DNA of 64,000 nt from Vicia villosa (Eukaryota > Streptophyta > Magnoliopsida > Fabales > Fabaceae), in the NCBI RefSeq assembly GCF_029867415.1, contig NC_081183.1, positions 63,996,336-64,060,335 of the forward strand, in the 5' to 3' direction. Under the pieces are notes generated by a model, which had not been told where the DNA came from, did no database searches, and saw only the letters and a program-made list of their open reading frames with translations. Below are positions 47,223 to 58,479 of this stretch, piece after piece. Within the stretch, counting starts at the first letter, position 1; every line of letters begins with the position of its first letter. A program made the translations under genes and the position numbers.

Positions 47223-50200
47223 TCAAGGTACTTGATATATTCATGATACTCCTTTGATTTCCTTTATTGACACGGGTGTGACTCAGTCATTTATTTCTGC
47301 TGAATGTGTGAAGAGGTTAGGACTTGTGCCGTCTACTTTGGGTAGAGGGATGGTGATTGATACTCCTTCTATGGGATGAGTGACCACTTCTTTAGTCTGC
47401 TTGAATTATCCTTTATCAATTCTAGGTAAATATTTTGGAGTGGATTTGATTTTTCTACCACTCAATGGGCTAGATGTTATTTTGGAGATGAACTGGCTAG
47501 AGTTTAACCGTGTGTATATCAACTGCTACGCCAAGACGTTATTGTTTCTTAATCGTGAAGAGGAGGAGTTAGATGATTATTTAACCACCAAAGAATTGAG
47601 AGCACTTTTGGAAGATGAAGCCAAAGTATTCACGATGTTTGTCTCACTGCGTGTAGCGAGAAAGATGTCAATTAGTGAATTGTCTATAGTATGCAAGTTC
47701 CCAGAAGTGTTTCTGGATGATATATATGAATTACCTCCTGAGAGGGAGATTGAATTCACAATTGATCTTATTCCTGGTACCAGACCGATATCTATGGCAC
47801 CTTATAGGATGTCGGCGTCAGAGTTAGTAGATTTGAAGTTGCAATTGGGAGAGTTACTCGATAAGAAGTTTATTACACCCAGTGTGTCAACGAGGGGAGC
47901 TTCAGTGTTATTGGTTAAGAAGAAGGACGGTAGCATGCTATTCTACATTAATTATCGTCAGTTGAATAAGGGGACAATAAAAAACAAGTATCCGCTTCCG
48001 AAGATTTATGACTTGATGGATCAACTTGTGGGGGCATGAGTATTCAGTAAGATTGATTTGAGGTCGGGTTATCACCAAATTGGAGTTAAGGAAGACGATA
48101 TTCAAAAGACAACTTTTTGGACTCGATATGGACATTAAGAATATTTAGTGTTGCCTTTTAGAGTGTCCAATGCGCCGAGCGTGTTTATGGAATACGTGAA
48201 TCGTATCTTTCATAACTATTTGGATCAGTTTGTTGTAATATTCATTGACGACATTTTAATTTATTCGAAGTCGGATGAAGAACATGCAGGACACTTGAGA
48301 ATTGTATAGTAGGTGTTGAAGGAAAATAAATTGTTTGCAAAGTTGTCGAAGTGTGAGTTCTGGTTTCAAGAAGTGAGTTTTAATGGCCATGTCATTTCTA
48401 TGAATGGTATCACAGTGGATCCATCTAAAGTAAGTGCAGTTTTGCAATGGGAACCTCCAAAATCAGTGACGGAGATCAGAAGTTTCTTGGGCTTAGCAGG
48501 TTACTACCGTAAATTTATTGAAGGGTTTTCTAATTTAGCCCATCCGTTCACTCAGTTGACACGAAAGGGTCAATCTTTCATAAGGGGTATTTTATGTGAA
48601 GAAAGCTTCAGAGAATTGAAGAAGAGATTAACTACGGTACGAGTGATGATTTTACCAAATCCTCTTGAACCTTTTGTTATGTATTGTGATGCGTCTAAAA
48701 TGGGATTAGGCGGTGTGTTAATGCAAGTTTGTAAGGTCGTGGCTTATTCTTCTCGATAATTGAAAGTACATAAAAGGAATTATCCTACTCATGATCTCGA
48801 GTTAGCTGCAGTTTTTTTTTGTGGTGAAAATTTGGAGGCATTACCTTTACGGGTTGAGGTTCAAAGTATTCAGTGATCACAAGAGTCTGAAATATCTATT
48901 CGACCGGAAAGAATTGAATATGAGACATAGGAGGTGGTTGTAATTTCTCAAGGATTATGATTTTAATTTGAGTTACCATCCAGGTAAGGCTAATGTGGTA
49001 GCTGATGCATTGAGTAGGAAGACTATTCATATGTCAGCATTGATGAGTAAGGAATTAGATTTGATTGAACCATTTAGAGATTTGAGCATGGTATGTGAAA
49101 TGACTTAAAATAGTGTGATTGTGGGTATGTTGAAGATTAATAATAACTTTCTTGTTGAAATCAGAGAGAATCAGGAGCTTGACGTGAAATTGGTGGATTT
49201 GATGTCCGCAATGGAATCCAATTCATAGAGTGACTTTAAAGTGGACGATTTGGGTGTGTTAAGGTTTTGGGGCCGAATTTGTGTTCCCGATAATTCTGAG
49301 TTAAAGAAGATGATCTTAGGAGAGAGTCCTCGGAGTTTCTTGACTATCCATCCGAGAGCTACAAAGATGTATCATGATCTTAAGAAGTTATTCTGTTGGT
49401 CAGGTATGAAAGGAGAGATAGCTTAATTTGTGTATGCTTGCCTGACTTGTCAGAAGTCGAAGGTGGAACATCAAAAACCTTCCGGTTTGATGCAGCCATT
49501 AGAAGTTCCAGAGTGGAAGTGGGATATCATTTCAATGGACTTTATGGCGGGGTTTCCAGATAGTGCGAGGGGTTTTAACACCATTTGGGTGAATGTTGAT
49601 AGGTTAACTAAGTCGAGCCACTTTATACTAATTAACATCAGTTTCCCATTAACAAAATTAGCAGAGATTTGTATAAGTGTAATAGTGAAGTTGCACAGAA
49701 TCCCTATAAGCATAATATATGACAGAGACTCGAGATTAAATTCCGGATTTTGGAAGAGTTTGCAAGAGGCATTGGGTACCTATCTGAAATTGAGTTCTGC
49801 TTATCATCCGCAGACAAATGGTCAAACAGAAAGGACCATTCAATCATTAGAAGATTTGTTGGGATCTTGTGTGCTCGAGCAGGGGGGGTCTTGGGATAGT
49901 CACCTCGCGCTGATTGAGTTCACATATAACAATTATCATTCTAGCATTGTGATGGCACCTTTTGAAGCGGTGTATGGTAGGAGGTGTAGAACACCTCTGT
50001 GTTGGTATGAATCAGAGGAGAGCACACTTCTTGGTCCAGAAATTGTGAAACAAACTACTGAGAAAATCAAAATGATTAGGGAAAATATGAAGACGCCTTA
50101 GAGTAGACAGAAGAGCTATCTCGACAAGAGAAGGAAGGATTTAGAATTTGACACGGGTGTCCATGTGTTTATAAAGGTCAATCCGGTTACCGGTGTCGGT

Positions 50201-50602
50201 CGTGCTTTCAAGTCAAAGAAACGGAATCCCAAATTCATTGGACTGTATCAGATTTTGCAAAGAGTAGGGGCTGTTGCAAACAAGGTGGCCTTGCCACTAG
50301 AGCTTTCGAACTTGCATGACATGTTTCATGTGTCGCAACTTCGGAAATATATTTCAGACCCGTCACATGTGATTCAGAGGGACGAGGTACAGGTTCGAGA
50401 TAACATTATGGGTGAGGCAATGCCAGTAAGTATTGAAAACTCTAAGATAAAGCACTTAAGGGGCACAAATATTCCTTTAGTGAGAGTAGCTTGGGGAGGA
50501 GCTGCGGGAGGAAGTGTGACCTCGGAACTGGAGAGCAAGATGCGAGAGTCGTATCCTATGCTGTTCTCGTCAGGTACAATTTTTAGGACGAAAATATTCT
50601 AG
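47223..50602 (+). pseudogene. pol: Chromovirus pol (element E): protease-RT-RNase H-integrase, degraded
   Basis: Replication and integration enzymes. In order: protease site FIDTGVTQSFIS (about 47262); RT from about 47770, with [18 protein letters not shown] and the catalytic [10 protein letters not shown] (about 48241); RNase H with [16 protein letters not shown] (about 48672); integrase zinc region HPRATKMYHDLKKLF..CLTCQKSK (49350-49455) and core with SMDFMAGFP, IYDRDSRL and AYHPQTNGQTERT; a C-terminal part with LHDMFHVSQLRKYISDP; and ESKMRESYPMLFSS. In-frame stops fall at 48037-48039, 48136-48138, 48757-48759, about 49427 and 50099-50101, among others. The frame shifts after 48759, probably at the T9 run near 48812-48820. 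Not functional. Confidence 0.85.
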
Positions 50603-50614
50603 GTGGGGGAGAGT

Positions 50615-50805
50615 TGTAACACCTCATTTATATATTTAGTCTTTTGTGCTATATTATTCTTGATAATTGAAATTGATGATGGTCGGATTAAGGGTTAATC
50701 TAGTATTGGGGTTATCATTAGCATAATATAATAATAACAGTAGAATATTGATAATAATTAATATAAGTTATTATTATTGTATTTGGTAGAATTACTATTA
50801 ATTGT
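50615..50805 (+). repeat. Truncated 3' LTR of E
   Basis: Matches the first ~190 bp of the 5' LTR (TCTTTTGTGCTATATTATTC, GGGTTAATCTAGTATTGGGG) and stops at ...TTAATTGT, where element C begins. Confidence 0.85.
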
Positions 50806-53800
50806 TGTCGCACGCTCGCGAAATGATGAACAGAGTCGCCACCAATATATTTATCCCATAAGGGAAAGGAATATCAGAAAACCTAGGAAAGGATAAGAAC
50901 AGGGTCTTGCGGCCAGAGATAAGGTACGGGAGTCGGTTACGCAAGGGGAAGGTGCTAGCACCCCTCACGCCCATCGTACTCGATGGTATCCACCTATGTT
51001 TGTTGCTATCTAAAGGGTGTATAAATCTAAAGCTTAACTACTAAGGGAATGCATGCAAATGAAAGAAAAGAAACACGGGGAAAAGAAGGAATATAAATAA
51101 TTGTGCTCGCTTAGGCCCCGCGACCTAATGCCTACGTATCCTTTTCAGGAATCAGAGCGCCGTAGTTCGGCTCTTTAGTTTTTGTTTGTTTTTGTGTTTT
51201 TTTAGTGGACGAAGTTACATTCGCACTCCGCTGCTCGACCTCTGGAGTCTTAAGCTGGGAATGGAGCGGAAATAACATGGCCGATTAAAGAATGCCTCAG
51301 AGGCGAGATAGAGAAGAGAGTTTGAGCGTTTCGAGGAAATCCCTTAAGCAAGGGAAACTCGAGTTACTATTTAGTTTGTGTTTTTTAGAAGTTGGGAACT
51401 TACGCCTGAATGGGACCCTTAAGCAAGGGAAATCCAAGCACTCGAACATTCCCTTAAGCAAGGGATGTTTCAAGGTTCCATTCCCTTTTTAAGAATTTTC
51501 ACTTTGATTATTAATGTTTTAAGTGTTTTCTTTGTATTTTTTATGGGGATTTTTATTCAAGTATTTATTAATGTTTTATGGTTGTAAAAGAAGAAAGAAA
51601 TGAAAATAGGGAACTAGTTCTAATTTCTAAATCTATGTTGTGGATATTCTAAAAGAAAAATAGGGAGGAAAAAGCAATTAAATGGATTAAAACCAACATC
51701 AAGGACCAAGGGCATTTTAGACATTTCACAATGGAAAATATTCACAAAACAATTAGAAAATCACACAAACTATAAAGGAAATTAATCACAAACAATTTCA
51801 TTTTTTATTTAATAGAGAAATTAATTTGAATTAATAAAGAAGACTATTATCTATTTATGGTTTTTTTTTTGTATGAAAAACTATTTATTAAAATTCTACA
51901 AAAATGCTAATTAAAAGTCACTTAAAAGAAATTTAAAAAAAACTAGTTGGTAGGAAAATTATTTTTGTTGCTTTTTATCTAAAAGAAAAAAAACAATTAA
52001 TCAATCAAAGAGAATAAAAAAAAACTATTTTTATTACCTAGTTTGGTGAGGGAGGAGAGAGAGAGTAGAGAGAGAGAGTTTGAACGTTTCAAGTGGCACC
52101 CTTAAGCAAGGGAGACTCAAGTTGTTCCTCTTTTTTTTTTCTCCTTTTTATGTGAATGTTTGTGCTTCTATTTATATTGCCAATGATTGGATTGTGATTT
52201 GGATTCTTGAATGTGGGACTTGAAAAATGTAGTTTGCAACACACCTTTTCCATTTCTCCAATGTGGGACTTGCACCATCACCTTTTTTCATTTTTTCAAT
52301 GTGGGACTCTAACTTGTGTTGTATGTTGCAATTGCTCTTTTTCTTCATGCTATGGTGCTCACTTTAGACACTTATATCTCAAGCCATGGGTGGTCAAATG
52401 ATGCAAGAATGGTGTCATATCAAAGAGGGCATGAGATAGAACAAGATTGGTGTTGAAAATATCTCAGGATAAGGCTTATAAATATGAGAAAAATGGCCTT
52501 GAACTCATGCAACCATCACTGCACACGCCCAGCAGCATGCAGTCCCGTGCGTATGGCCAAATTGTGACTCTGAGAGGGTGGTACTTTGAGCCTCTCTATC
52601 TCGATCAATACATGTCCAAAATCAGTGATACTGGTCTCATTGGATAGAGGACATGGCAAAGAATAGTTTAGAACTGGGCTTGTTTAAGATAGAGACTTGT
52701 GGAAGGAGAAAGAGGCCTTGACATTTGGCCCGCCACGTGTTTGCTGAAATGCGTTGCGTGCCCAGAATTCTGTGTCATGGCTGCCTGCAGAGTTTGGTCA
52801 GGGTTGGGGCACCACTTTGAAGGCTTGTATCTCACTCAATATTTGTCCAATTGTCCCAATTCTTGTTTCAGTGGATAGAGGAGATGGCAAGGAAGAGATT
52901 GATACCAAGTTTGCATTCATAGCACTTCTGTAGAGCTCTAAAAATGGCTGGAGATTTGGCACGCCATGTGTTTGTTAAAATGCCGGGTCATGACCTGCCT
53001 TGTGACCTGGATTGTGCCTTGATTTAAATGAGTTTTCAGAAACTCCACACCACTTCAACTCTTCATACAAGCTTCAAATAAAAAAGTGTCCAACTACAAA
53101 GTTGTTCTCCTCCATGAGAGGAAGAACTTTGATGTTGGAAATTTCTCCGAAAAATGCCGTTTGCCACGTGTAATTCAGTGCTGAAGTGGACTGCCCAACA
53201 AGATTCGAAACACCCAAAATTTTTCTAAGTGTTGAAAATTGCCTTTTTTGTCATTTTTTCTATTTTTGGCATCTTTTTGTCAAACTCCCGATTTTATCCA
53301 TTCTTTGACTTTTCTTGCCCGATTTTCCACCAAAAGTCAATATTTGAATAATTCCTCTGATTCTGACCCAAAAGTCAACTGTTCCGATTTTTCCGACTAT
53401 TGATGAAATTCCCGATTAAACCTTTTCCAATCGAATCCAGTCAAACAAACCCCTCCACAAGGTCAGCATGAGAAGTTTTCCACACATAGGAGCCATTCCC
53501 GATTAAATGTTGACCAGAAAGTCAACTGGTTGACTTTGGTCAAAGAAACCCTGATTTAACGAACCAAATGATTTGCAAGCTTGCACTCTTCAATCAATGT
53601 CCTGATTCGAAGCAGAGAGACACCCCAATCTAGGAGGACTTCAATGAACATAGAGCCACATGATTATACCTCAGTCTTCCTTGTTCTCCGATCAAACTTC
53701 TTTGCAATAGAGCTCTTTCTTTGCTAGCCTTTTGAATAGTACCAATGATACGACTGCATGAATGTGAGTTATGACCTAAGTGATGTATGTACATGAACCA

Positions 53801-53841
53801 TAAGCCATATGAGTAGGGTAGGGCAAATTTGGGGTATGACA
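50806..53841 (-). repeat. 3' LTR of C (3,036 bp)
   Basis: On the minus strand it begins TGTCATACCCCAAATTTGCC at 53841 and ends CGCGAGCGTGCGACA at 50806. The part near 50810-51180 corresponds to the D LTR end (GATACCATCGAGTACGATGG, GGTCGCGGGGCCTAAGCG). It includes four CCCTTAAGCAAGGG fold-back motifs (51340, 51416, 51450, 52099) and (GA)n at 52056-52078. No ORF is supported. Confidence 0.9.
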
Positions 53842-56074
53842 GCTGCCCCTATTTAATCGTCTTAAACCTGAGAGCGAGATTGGCGCTAGCCTTTCAAGCA
53901 TTCAAGGTAGAAGAAGATTAAATACCAAGTAAACCTGAAAATTTGTCTTATGATGAGATGTGATCCACTGGGGATAAGATGATGTCAAATCCACTAAGGA
54001 AAACTGCGTCAATTCTGGATCGAACGAAGTAACCCTGGGTTAGGAATGAAGTGGAATTCAACTCTGGGTTGAGTGGGAAAAAGACAAGAAGACAACCATC
54101 AACTCTGGGTTGAGTGGAAAAAAGAGAAGGGTCAACTCTGGGTTGAGTAAAAGATAACCGTCAACTCTGGGTTGAGTGGGAAAAGAAACAAGAAGAAATA
54201 TCCGTCAACTCTGGGTGAGAGGGAAAGAAACAAGACCACCATCAACTCTGGGTTGAGTGGGAAAAAGATAAGCATCAACTCTGGGTTGAATAAAAGACAA
54301 ACATCAACTCTGGGTTGAATAAAAGGTGACCGTCAACTCTGGGTGAGTGGGGAAAAGGTAAGGGTCAACTCTGGGTTGAATAAAGGAAGACCGTCAACTC
54401 TGGGTGAGTGGGAAAAGATAATTAACTCGGGGTTAAAAGATGAAAGGAAGGTCAACTCTAAGTTGAACACAAAGACACCAACTCTGGGTTGAAGCAAGAT
54501 GAACATGATTGAGTTGAGGAGATGACACCACAATGGTAACTCTGAGTGCCCTAGTGGAATATCAATTGATTGCTTATAGAGAACCCATCTGATGAGTAAC
54601 TTGGCTTATGCTTCACATGCAAATGTTTGATTTATTTGTGCACTTCTGGAAATGCAATGCAAGGGATTCTATATGCAGTGTACTGATGCATTGTTCAGGG
54701 TTTCTGCTTTGATGTGGAATAGATTAGGTGGAGTTTTGAAACTCTGCTTGATTCAAGATGGGGTGGATGGCCCTGCTTTGTTGATGATCGGATCATGCGG
54801 GTGAAATGATAATGAAAATGCAATGATATGCATGATGATTGTATGATTATGAGTGCAATGATTGTCTCCAAGATACCAGGAGTGGATGGAGTATGCCCTT
54901 GTGGAAGGTTGTTGCTTGAAGGACAACACTTGTGAAGGTGAGGTGTTTAGTTTGACTCCTCGACACTTGTCTTGATATCTGACACTTGCTTGGGGATGGA
55001 AGAAAGAATTGTCACTAGCTTGCCCCAGCTTGTATGACCTTCTTGAGATATGACTTTGATATGCTTGAATCATGGAGATTAGCAATGGTCTGCCCCAGTG
55101 TTGATAATGGAATGAATGCCCCGGATTGTAGGGAACTCTGCCACCAGATGGGTGCTTCAGATATTTGCTTTGTGGATGACCAACCTTTGCCCTTGTAAGA
55201 TTACTCGATTGGAATTTCAATGTTGGACTTTCCTTGGTATCAAGCATTTACTTTCTGATTAGAGACAAATCTGTTTTGCAAGAGATAATGAGAAATGCGA
55301 TGCACATGTTAATCTCAAAGGAGAAGTTTTATTTGTCAAAATGTTGTACTGATACTAACACAGATGACAAGCAACATTAGGAGTCAGTTTTGACATGATT
55401 TTACAATTTGTATGCTTTCGGAACAAACCCTACTTCAATTAGGACTTTTGAGGGTTGTAACGTGGTCGAGTTCACGGTTTAAGAAACAAAGGATAAAGGC
55501 TCAAGTTCTACTTAACCCACCCCTCTTCATGATGTTCTCCAGTCCTACGTTCAGCTAGTTTGATACGAGCGTTCACCTTTCAGGAAGGATTGTGATGGAT
55601 GAGGATCCTTTATGGCTTTGATGGAGGTGGCAGTCACCTTTTGGTGCTTTCGTTGATGATTATAACAACTTGTCCCTTGGAGGATTTTTGTTCTTGTTCT
55701 AATTTTTGCTTGGACAAAAAGTTTCTTTTGAATTTGGTTTTTGTTGTCCAGCGGGATATGCCCTAATTTTTGCCTAAGTCATTTGCTTAAAAGCTTTTCT
55801 TTTTTTCTTTTGACTTAGCGGGCTATTGTTTTTTTTTTGATCATGATTCATAACTTTCTTTTCATTCTCTTTTTTTTGTCTCGTTCGGGAACAAGTTGTA
55901 TGACTTTGGTGATTGACTTGATGAAAAGGTTGTGACTGCCTTCTTCTTAGTGAATGGGAGACATCCATTGTGGATTGTGCTCTTCTTTTTTTTTTGTTGT
56001 GAGATCTGAGATATGATTGATCCTCTGATGGAATACCTGAAAGTTGAGCGCTCGGTCGCACTAACTGAAAACTA
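53842..56074 (-). other. 3' untranslated region of C
   Basis: Noncoding, transcribed leftward. It contains the hairpin-type array at 54010-54505, CATGATGATTGTATGATTAT-like low-complexity text (54795-54860), and the AGGACTTTTGAGGGTTGTAA/GGATAAAGG segment (55440-55500) shared with B and D 3' UTRs. No gene is seen. Confidence 0.65.
54010..54505 (-). repeat. ~35 bp array with TCAAC-TCTGG-GTTGA fold-backs
   Basis: About fifteen units, given here on the plus strand: GTCAACTCTGGGTTGAGTGG followed by an A/G-rich spacer (GAAAAAGA..ACC). Most can pair TCAAC with GTTGA. One unit reads TTAACTCGGGGTTAA, where both arms changed together. Others (TCAACTCTGGGTGAG) have lost the right arm. Confidence 0.85.
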
Positions 56075-56205
56075 CCCTGCCCCTGGTTAAGATTGAGGGT
56101 TTTGTATTTTTTGAAAAGAAACTACTACTCCTTAGGCTCAAAGGGTTTGACGAGGGTTTCACTCCCTTATAACTCCAGTGTTTGGGAATCGAAACAATGC
56201 CTGTA
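56075..56205 (-). other. Conserved Ogre 3' UTR block (element C)
   Basis: Inverted match to the blocks in B and D (minus strand: GATGTACAGGCATTGTTTCG, GTCAAACCCTTTGAGCC, CCAGGGGCAGGGTAGT). It anchors the orientation and family of C. Confidence 0.7.
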
Positions 56206-57512
56206 CATCGTCAGCAGGATCTTTGTTCCAAAAGCATACAGTTAGTAGTTCATGTGTTTTTGGTTTTTCATCATTCTCCTTTTTTAGTTGCTTAAGACAA
56301 ATGAGTGAAGTATCAATGAACATGACAAAGATGAAATGATTTGAGAAAAACATGTATATTGCATTATTTTTATTTATTCAAACAGAATGAGTTTCTTACA
56401 ATGAGAAGTAATTGATAACAACGAAAGTAGTACACTTGAAAGTGCTTGAAAAATCTAAACAATGGCAAGATTGGCCTTATTTTGATGCAAATGAAATGTT
56501 TTCTGACAAACACAAAGTCTTTAGGCTCCAATGGTGGAAGGTGCCCTCATGAGGAGGCACGGGGTTCTTTGATAGTAGCTTGATCTTGTTTGTAATTCCC
56601 CATGATTCTTCTTCTGTGAGCTTTTGTCAGATATCGGTATGGAGGAATCGTCTTGACTGATCTGATGGAGAGGAAGAGTGGTAAGAGTCTTGGTAACCAT
56701 GGATGCACATGCATGAATGCAAAAATGTTAATGAAGATGCAAATGTAGCATAAATCAGGATCAAGGATCAAGGCCTCTTGGATAACAACTTCTCATGGTC
56801 AATAAGATATGGTCGAATCCTCCAGATTCAGAGGTTCGACGTTGCTCTCTGGATAAATAGCTTGTGCATAAGTCAAAGATGGTCGAACCCTCCAGATTCA
56901 GAGGTTCGACGTTGATTCTGATAGATAACTGATGTAGAACTTCTGTATAAGTCAAATGTCCCAGGATCAAAGGTTCGACGTCTTTTATTGAATAGCAGAA
57001 ATCCGGGTATGATGGAGGTCAAGTTTCCTGTCCCACCCCAATCTCACGGGTATGTAGTCTAGACACGGACAAGTGGTCCCTAATGGTCACCAGGGTCTAC
57101 AGTTCCCATGGGGTACAAAGTGTTTGAGGCAACAAGCGTGCCAGACACAGTGTTCCATGAAAGAACCTCGCCCAGTTGTGGTACCCCATGTCAAGCTCGA
57201 TCGTAGCAAGGGCTACGGGAGTCGACATGAGCATCCACGCTAATCCTATGTGTCACTGGCCTGGGTAGTGGGCCTTTTACCTCATACAAACCCCCCACCT
57301 GCAAAACAGAACAGAAGACCCCAGGGAACACAAAATATAATCCATATGCATGATGTGCAAACAGAAATAAACATGATATGCAGGCAAAGAATAAGCATGC
57401 AAACATATATACAAGGTATAGACATAAAACAAGTAAACACCCAGTAGATAAACAAACAAACGCAGGCTAGGATCGACTCGCTAAGAATGGACCCGCAATA
57501 GGTCTAGCAACA
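56206..57512 (-). other. Leader and unassigned interior of C
   Basis: The leader occupies about 57230-57512 and parallels that of D (minus strand: TCCATTCTTAGCGAG, GATCCTAGCCT, TTTTGCAGGTGG, ATGAGGTAAAAGGCCCA). 56810-56990 has three degenerate repeats with CAGATTCAGAGGTTCGACGT. 56206-56800 is AT-rich and noncoding. No gag trace is seen. Confidence 0.6.
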
Positions 57513-57530
57513 TCCCCAGCAGAGTCGCCA
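57513..57530 (-). other. Primer binding site, tRNA-Arg type (element C)
   Basis: The minus strand reads TGGCGACTCTGCTGGGGA, two bases from the LTR end at 57533 and identical to that of D. Confidence 0.85.
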
Positions 57531-57532
57531 GC

Positions 57533-58103
57533 TGTCGCACGCTCGCGAAATGATGAACAGAGTCGCCACCAATATATTTATCCCATAAGGGAAAGGAATA
57601 TCAGAAAACCTAGGAAAGGATAAGAACAGGGTCTTGCGGCCAGAGATAAGGTACGGGAGTCGGCTACGCAAGGGGAAGGTGCTAGCACCCCTCACGCCCA
57701 TCGTACTCGATGGTATCCACCTATGTTTGTTGCTATCTAAAGGGTGTATAAATCTAAAGCTTAACTACTAAGGGAATGCATGCAAATGAAAGAAAAGAAA
57801 CACGGGGAAAAGAAGGAATATAAATAATTGTGCTCGCTTAGGCCCCGCGACCTAATGCCTACGTATCCTTTTCAGGAATCAGAGCGCCGTAGTTCGGCTC
57901 TTTAGTTTTTGTTTGTTTTTGTGTTTTTTTAGTGGACGAAGTTACATTCGCACTCCGCTGCTCGACCTCTGGAGTCTTAAGCTGGGAATGGAGCGGAAAT
58001 AACATGGCCGATTAAAGAATGCCTCGGAGGCGAGATAGAGAAGAGAGTTTGAGCGTTTCGAGGAAATCCCTTAAGCAAGGGAAACTCGAGTTACTATTTA
58101 GTT
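57533..58103 (-). repeat. 5' LTR remnant of C
   Basis: Matches 50806-51376 nearly base for base, then is cut at GTT (58101-58103) by the CACTA terminus of G. Confidence 0.9.
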
Positions 58104-58137
58104 CACTACGCCAAATTTGGCTTTTAGCAGCACCCCT

Positions 58138-58475
58138 ACGAAAGCGCTTTTAGGAAAAGCGCTGGCATAGGCTTCGCTAAAGACAAAATTAAAAAACACG
58201 CTAAAAAAGCGCTCTAATAGTGGGGGGGTATGAAAGCGCTTTTAAGAAGCGCTCTGGTAGGGGGGGGGTTATGAGAGCGCTTTTCAAAAGCGCTCTGGTA
58301 GGGGGGGTACGAAAGCGCTTTACAAAAGCGCTCTGGTAGGTGGGGGGAACGTGGGGGGAACGAAAGCGCTTTTCAAAAGCGCTCTGGTAGGGGTGTTTAA
58401 TGAGAGCGCTTTTTGTCAAAAGCGCTGGTATAGCCCAGGCTATGAGAGCGCTTTCCAGAAGCGCTTTAGTAGCCT
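58138..58475 (+). repeat. CACTA subterminal repeats with G-tracts
   Basis: About eight units of GAAAGCGCTTTT..AAAAGCGCTCTGGTAGG, each holding two AGCGCT palindromes facing each other. Several are followed by runs of 6-10 G (58220-58350). In En/Spm such arrays are the binding sites of the TNPA-type protein. Confidence 0.85.
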
Positions 58476-58479
58476 TATT

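Larger units (their letters stand above)
42042..50805 (+). mobile_element. Decayed Tekay/Del-type chromovirus E
   Basis: LTR start TGTAACACC at 42042, LTR end at 44249, tRNA-Met primer site, gag and pol in one direction, polypurine tract AGGTGGGGGAGAGT (50601-50614) and a 3' LTR from 50615. Domain order (gag, protease, RT, RNase H, integrase) and the C-terminal ESKMRESYPMLFSS signature fit plant chromoviruses of the Tekay/Del group. Many stops and at least one frameshift make it dead. F interrupts gag and C interrupts the 3' LTR; the rest of that LTR must lie beyond the window. Confidence 0.85.
50806..58103 (-). mobile_element. Non-autonomous Ogre derivative C (interrupted by CACTA G)
   Basis: Minus strand. 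5' LTR remnant 57533-58103, primer site 57530-57513, a 3.69 kb interior without any protein domain, polypurine tract AATAGGGGCAGC and 3' LTR 53841-50806. The LTR parts I can compare (about 570 bp) differ at two positions I noticed (GGTTACG/GGCTACG and CTCAGAGG/CTCGGAGG), so insertion is recent. The left flank is ATTGT (50801-50805); the right flank is beyond the window. Leader and LTR end match D, so they are related non-autonomous subfamilies. Confidence 0.9.
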
